Below, piece by piece: positions 41,723 through 45,598 of a DNA stretch of 45,598 bases; positions within the stretch are counted from its first letter, which is position 1; each line of letters starts with the position of its first letter. Where the stretch lies: the NCBI GenBank assembly GCA_022925895.1, contig JAKSYS010000514.1, positions 1-45,598 on the forward strand. The letters run 5' to 3'. The stretch is from Fragilaria crotonensis (lineage: Eukaryota; Bacillariophyta; Fragilariophyceae; Fragilariales; Fragilariaceae). The position numbers and the translations under genes are program-made. The notes below the pieces were generated by a model that did no database searches, was not told the origin of the DNA, and saw nothing but the letters and a program-made list of their open reading frames with translations.

Positions 41723-42103
41723 ACAGACATGCAACACCCACCTTCCGAGCGAGGTACCCTACATCCTACATGGATGATTGAATAGCCTAATTCATTCATC
41801 TTTACGATAACTTCTTTTCCCTTCGCTATGGAATCTTATATCTTCCAGTACATGACATCTCCATTCCATGCGCGATGGAACCAAGGCCCAAAAAAAATAC
41901 AAGGTATGGTTTAGCATTTCGTTAAGTAAGGCAAACAAAGCGTAACTCTTCCCAATGTTTTTGGAGAAGTCACAAGCAAATATGCAGATGGAAGAATCTG
42001 GAATCCTGAAATCATTCTGAGTTTGGCTAGGCGAACGCGACTATGCTGCGAACGGAACCACGGGAAGCCAAACTACTTCAATTTAGCAACCACTACTCAA
42101 TGA
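41723..42103. other. Intergenic, 3' flank of TrmB gene
   Basis: No gene or repeat is visible in these 381 bases. Confidence 0.4.
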
Positions 42104-43011
42104 CTAATCACTTGCAGCCTCATGAAGAAAATCACGAAATTCCAACGGTGTCCGTCGAAAAAGGGCTCGGTAAACCGGTAGTCCATTCTCAATAACACTT
42201 GTTTCGCGCTCAGTGGGAATTCCGATATAGTTTTCTGGCAGGTACTCCTGTTCATCGTTTATTGTATCCTCGAAATAAACGCCATTGTCACGAAATTTTG
42301 ATCTCATATCGTCCAGCACTTCTTGAATGTCAGACTGCAGAAAGACAACAGCGTCGGACGGCATGAACTTGGCCAAGGTCTGGACTAGTAGCGTCGTAAC
42401 GACCCTCCTCTTGACGTGGTGACTTTTAAAGTGGGGATCAGGAAACTGAATTGTCACGACGTCAAGTGTTCCTCCACCAGCGGTTTGATATCGTGTCAAT
42501 AGCCGATCCAGGTCAACATTGGCATTGCAACCAACAAAATTGAGAGTGCCGATCAAACCTCGTTTGCAACTCGAGATTGTGCAAATTCAACAACACTTGG
42601 TCGAATTTCCACGCCAAGATAGTTTTTTCCAGGTTGTTTCGCGGCAAGCTCCAACAAGAAACCTCCCTTACTACAACCAATATCAAGATGAAGAGATCGA
42701 GATATATCATGAAAAACATCTCTCGGCCATGCATCCGAGAGTGGCGTTTGCATTTGGAACTGATTGGCCAAGGGATTCACATGCTGACGAAACCTTCGCT
42801 TATTGTTGCTTCTCTGAGAAGGATCAGGCTTATTTGGTCGATTCCAAGGAGTGTATGCCGGCGTTGCGGGCCCGGATGATTCGTCAGCGTCTGCTGCGAA
42901 GAAGCGGGATGAGGTTAATGTCAAACACCTGGAAACGGGTCGAAAAGCTCGCGCAGGACGTTGCGCAAACAACAGAGTCCACATGGCTACCAAGATAATC
43001 CCATTGGGCAT
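42104..43011 (-). CDS. trmB: tRNA (guanine-N7)-methyltransferase, TrmB type, plastid-targeted
   Basis: TrmB adds a methyl group to N7 of G46 in tRNA using S-adenosylmethionine. The ATG at 43011 begins MPNGIILVAMWTLLFAQRPA, a signal-peptide-like stretch followed by RAFRP, which fits the A-F plastid motif. The SAM site is LDIGCSKGGFLLELA, followed by YLGVEIRPSVVEFAQSR, LNFVGCNANVDLDRLL and the catalytic loop IQFPDPHFKSHHVKRRVV, then FLQSDIQEVLDDMR. The QFPDPHFK form is typical of cyanobacterial and plastid enzymes. The frame breaks at 42558-42559: one more G on the minus strand (GG to GGG) joins RVANE to GLIGTLNF and gives 302 residues, a normal length. Taken literally the gene is broken, but a consensus error is more likely. 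Confidence 0.88.
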
Positions 43012-43520
43012 GTCACAGTGTGCACTCTGTTCTTGAATGTGGAACAATCTGTACCGGTTAGGTTAATCGAGGAGCACCTATGAGAGAGGACTCTGTCGAG
43101 GAACATTAGAGCAGTCGGCGGTGAAAATCGCGTGTGTCTATCCCACAGACTCCGTGGAAAAAAAACCTCTACGACTGGTATACCGGTATAAGAGCACTGA
43201 GTACAGGTGTACTAGTAGTAATACACTACCGGTAGCATTGTATCTGCAATCTGAGTATCTGGGAGCTGCGGGAAAGTAGCGTAAGATACGATTTTTGCAA
43301 TACCGTAATAACGTATTGACGCGGAAGCTCTCCATTGAAGGTAACACGAAGTCCCCTCCATCGTAAGTGATACAAGGATTTCGTACCATTGTACTGGGTA
43401 CCACGGGCCACGGGTAGTGCTGCTGGTGCTGTATCTTTATGGCAAAACTTGCATAAAGCTTATACAGAACGTAGACCGACATGTGATATGTATGTGTAGC
43501 AAGAACTCCGAGTTGCAATG
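43012..43520. promoter_or_regulatory. TrmB upstream region
   Basis: No gene is visible. Positions 43170-43240 contain CCGGTATA/TACCGGTA and ACTAGTAGT palindromic words like those in other gaps of this window. Confidence 0.35.
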
Positions 43521-43915
43521 TCTACATATGACATATACATTTTGTTTACTACTAATGTAGAAAGAAGTGTGCGTTCAGTCAAATGCGAATCTACATATGA
43601 CATATACATTTTGATTACTACTAATGTAGAAGGAAGTCAAATGCCAATCTACATATGACATATACATTTTGTTTACTACTAATGTAGATAGAAGTGTGCG
43701 TTCAGTCAAATGCGAATCTACATATGACATATACATTTTGATTACTACTAATGTAGAAAGAAGCGTGCGTTCAGTCAATACGAATCTACATATGACATAT
43801 ACATTTTGATTACTACTAATGTAGAAAGAAGCGTGCGTTCAGTCAATGCGAATCTACATATGACATATACATTTTGTTTACTACTAATGTAGAAACAAGT
43901 GTGCGTTCAGTCATA
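43521..43915. repeat. Tandem repeat, six units of about 68 bp, each with a CTACAT/ATGTAG inverted pair
   Basis: Units begin TCTACATATGACATATACAT at 43521, 43590, 43648, 43717, 43785 and 43853 (spacings 69, 58, 69, 68, 68). Each has TTTTG followed by T or A and TTACTACTAATGTAGA, then GTGCGTTCAGTCAA, with a few substitutions. The second unit lacks about 11 bases. CTACAT near the start and ATGTAG about 30 bases later could form a hairpin in every unit. Confidence 0.95.
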
Positions 43916-44040
43916 TGCGCAGCTGAGGTCGTTTGAAACTTCGTTCGGCCATTCTCATACAAATGCTCAGAGTACCTATGTATTTTCTTACCACATGTTA
44001 CTAAAAACCGTCAAACCTGTAAAATAGTGACTTCTTCTTG

Positions 44041-44684
44041 AGTCACGTCACTACTTGACACTGTCGTCGTTCACTAAGTTCACTGCGTCGTTCACTAAGT
44101 TCACTAATTTTTTTGTTGTACGAGGAGCGTCGTAGACGCATGCGCGTTTTTTCGTGCATTGGACTCAAAACGAGTTTTCGAGGAGCATGTGTCGCACGTT
44201 CACTAACGTTTGTGTCGAGTTAGTGACGACGTTCAATGACGTTAGTGTCGTCCGTCAATGATTTTACGAAACTTTGAGAGCCCATAACATGGCGAATAAA
44301 GGTACTACATTCAAATACCGGAATGATTTGGAAAGCCCTTGATCTCTTCTATTTGAATCCGTTTTACTTTTATATTTTAGAGTTATATTCGTTACGTTAT
44401 AAGCATGCACACTTGTCTCGTTTCACCCAAAATGCGATTTTCAATCGACGAACGTTCATCGATAAAGCAAGATACCACCAATCGGAGCACGGATTTGGAA
44501 AGCTCGTACTCACAGCTTTTCAAATCAGTCTCATTTTTTGATGTAGCACCTTTATTGCTCAAGTTATGGGCACTTAAAGTTCGACTTTTGGGAAGTTTCG
44601 GTGTTTTTCGACCGTCTTGCCAGGTTCATTGACGACACTGAACGACGTTCAGAGACGACACTGAACGATTTAGTGTTCGTGACT
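44041..44684. mobile_element. Putative foldback/MITE-like element rich in GTTCACTAA and GACGACACTGAACG words
   Basis: The left end (AGTCACGTCACTACTTGACA) and the right end (complement: AGTCACGAACACTAAATCGT) form an imperfect inverted repeat of about 60 bp. The left block 44041-44270 repeats GTCGTTCACTAAGTTCACT and TTAGTGACGACGTTCAATGA; the right block 44623-44684 repeats GACGACACTGAACGA. No coding sequence and no clear target duplication are visible. It may be a MITE or simply a palindromic repeat cluster. Confidence 0.45.
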
Positions 44685-45598
44685 GAGCCGATTAACTTTC
44701 GCACACTATCACGATCCTTATATAGCTGTGTGTTCAAGGCAGGAAACGGTTTTTACCTTATCAAGAATTTACTTAGCTCAATGTACATTGTACATCACAT
44801 TCGTACGTTCAATGTGGAGCTCAATGTGGAGCTTAATGTGGATACTTGGTCTAACAAAAGAAGCACACGTTGCGAGGCAACCAGAATTATGCACGTACAA
44901 TTGTACGGAGTTTAGGTATGACACTTTCTACTTCAGGATCGAATTGGCACGTCGAAAAATATCACCTACAATTTCGCAGTCATGTATCCGCCGCCGATTA
45001 CAATTCTTTAAACCATTCCCAACTTGCAACTCAAGCGTTCATCGTTCATCTCCCTCAAATTGACGGAAGGCAACATTTCAGACACCAGTATCCTCCGTCA
45101 AAAGTAAGGCACCATCATGATTGTAGCAACTTCTTCTGCTTCTGCAGGTAAGAACACCAGCAGGGGAAAGTGGAACCATGATGGACAAGAGGGAAAGGAG
45201 CTGCGCAAATTATCATGGAGGGAATGAACGACGGCACGTTGAATCCCTTGGCGCCTGATTGCATGGCCTTGTACAACTACCGGTAGTGTCTACCGGCAGT
45301 AAAATGCTGCTAAAGAATTAGTAATTGAAAAGGTAGTGTACTATATCATTCTATTATAGGGAGTACTCCAGTACCTGGTACATAGATTGTAAAGTGGTGG
45401 GTGGTGGCCATGCAAATGTTGCTTCGGTCGACCATCGACTCCTCGACGAAGTGTGAGCGTATCGTCCATTCGACAAAACACTTTCAAAACGCGTGTATAC
45501 CGTATACCAGTACGAGTAGCACCGTTTAGCGGCACTGAACACTTAAATACTATTCCAACCAAACATCGTAGATTTCAGTACTTTCCGCACCTCCCTGT
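44685..45598. other. Mostly featureless end of window
   Basis: Only short frames without recognisable similarity are present. A 12-bp word (AATGTGGAGCTC and variants) repeats three times at 44810-44840. See the separate entry for a possible first exon at 45117. Confidence 0.4.
45117..45147 (+). CDS. Possible first exon of a gene running out of the window
   Basis: An ATG is followed by ten codons (MIVATSSASA) and a strong donor, CAG/GTAAGA, at 45148. The short serine-rich start would suit a targeting peptide. No downstream exon was recognised before the window end, so this is a weak call. Confidence 0.2.

Noticed and set aside
41443-41799. Several overlapping ORFs of about 100 codons on both strands
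   Set aside because: They are translations of the 7-bp repeat, which is open in all frames. There is no independent sign of coding.
43521-43915. CRISPR-like array
   Set aside because: The whole 68-bp unit is repeated, including what would be spacers, and the context is eukaryotic. It is an ordinary tandem repeat.
44323-45151. Several plus-strand ORFs of 70-110 codons
   Set aside because: They overlap in different frames, have no recognisable motifs, and part of them covers the foldback cluster and a short repeat.

Overview
This window looks like nuclear DNA of a diatom, most likely a pennate one. Three things point there: Copia retrotransposons of the diatom CoDi type; nuclear genes whose N-termini read as a signal peptide followed by an A-F plastid-import motif (a TrmB-type tRNA methyltransferase, a NusG-like factor); and GT-AG introns mostly of 60-190 nt. 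The species cannot be named from sequence alone. Genes are moderately dense, and roughly half of the first 16.4 kb and most of 30.8-36.4 kb are transposable elements.

Layout. 1-7682: a minus-strand Copia element (Copia-1) cut by the window start. 7931-9168 (-): a D-glutamate cyclase/DUF1445-type protein. 9782-16418: a second minus-strand Copia (Copia-2) with identical 160-bp LTRs. 16770-17334 (+): GOT1. 17664-19856 (-): an ABC-class ATPase of the MRB1590/COG3044 type. 20398-20676 (+): a small prefoldin-like protein. 21174-24932 (+): an NLR-like protein joining a gamma-glutamylcyclotransferase-like domain, NB-ARC and TPRs. 24996-27161 (-): a plastid NusG (NGN-KOW) and an adjoining SAP-domain reading frame, probably one gene. 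27704-29529 (-): a FAIM1-like/UIM adaptor-like protein. 30776-35253: a complete PIF/Harbinger transposon. 35389-36385: a non-autonomous hAT element. 36952-38190 (+): an unknown membrane protein. 38288-40600 (-): a second FAIM1-like protein, carrying an RRM. 41080-41391: a CRE/G-box palindrome cluster. 41471-41722: a heptamer minisatellite. 42104-43011 (-): a plastid TrmB. 43521-43915: a 68-bp tandem repeat. 44041-44684: a foldback element.

Three points stand out. (1) The GGCT-NB-ARC-TPR protein has the effector-switch-sensor layout of STAND/NLR immune receptors with an enzyme domain I do not know as an NLR effector. (2) Two genes 9 kb apart share an N-terminal FAIM1-like module and the same first-intron position but carry unrelated tails (endocytic/ubiquitin motifs versus an RRM). 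(3) Conserved genes and retroelements alike are interrupted by one-base losses, usually in short homopolymers, that are each repaired by one extra identical base. This looks like consensus error in the assembly, so several apparently broken genes here are probably intact.
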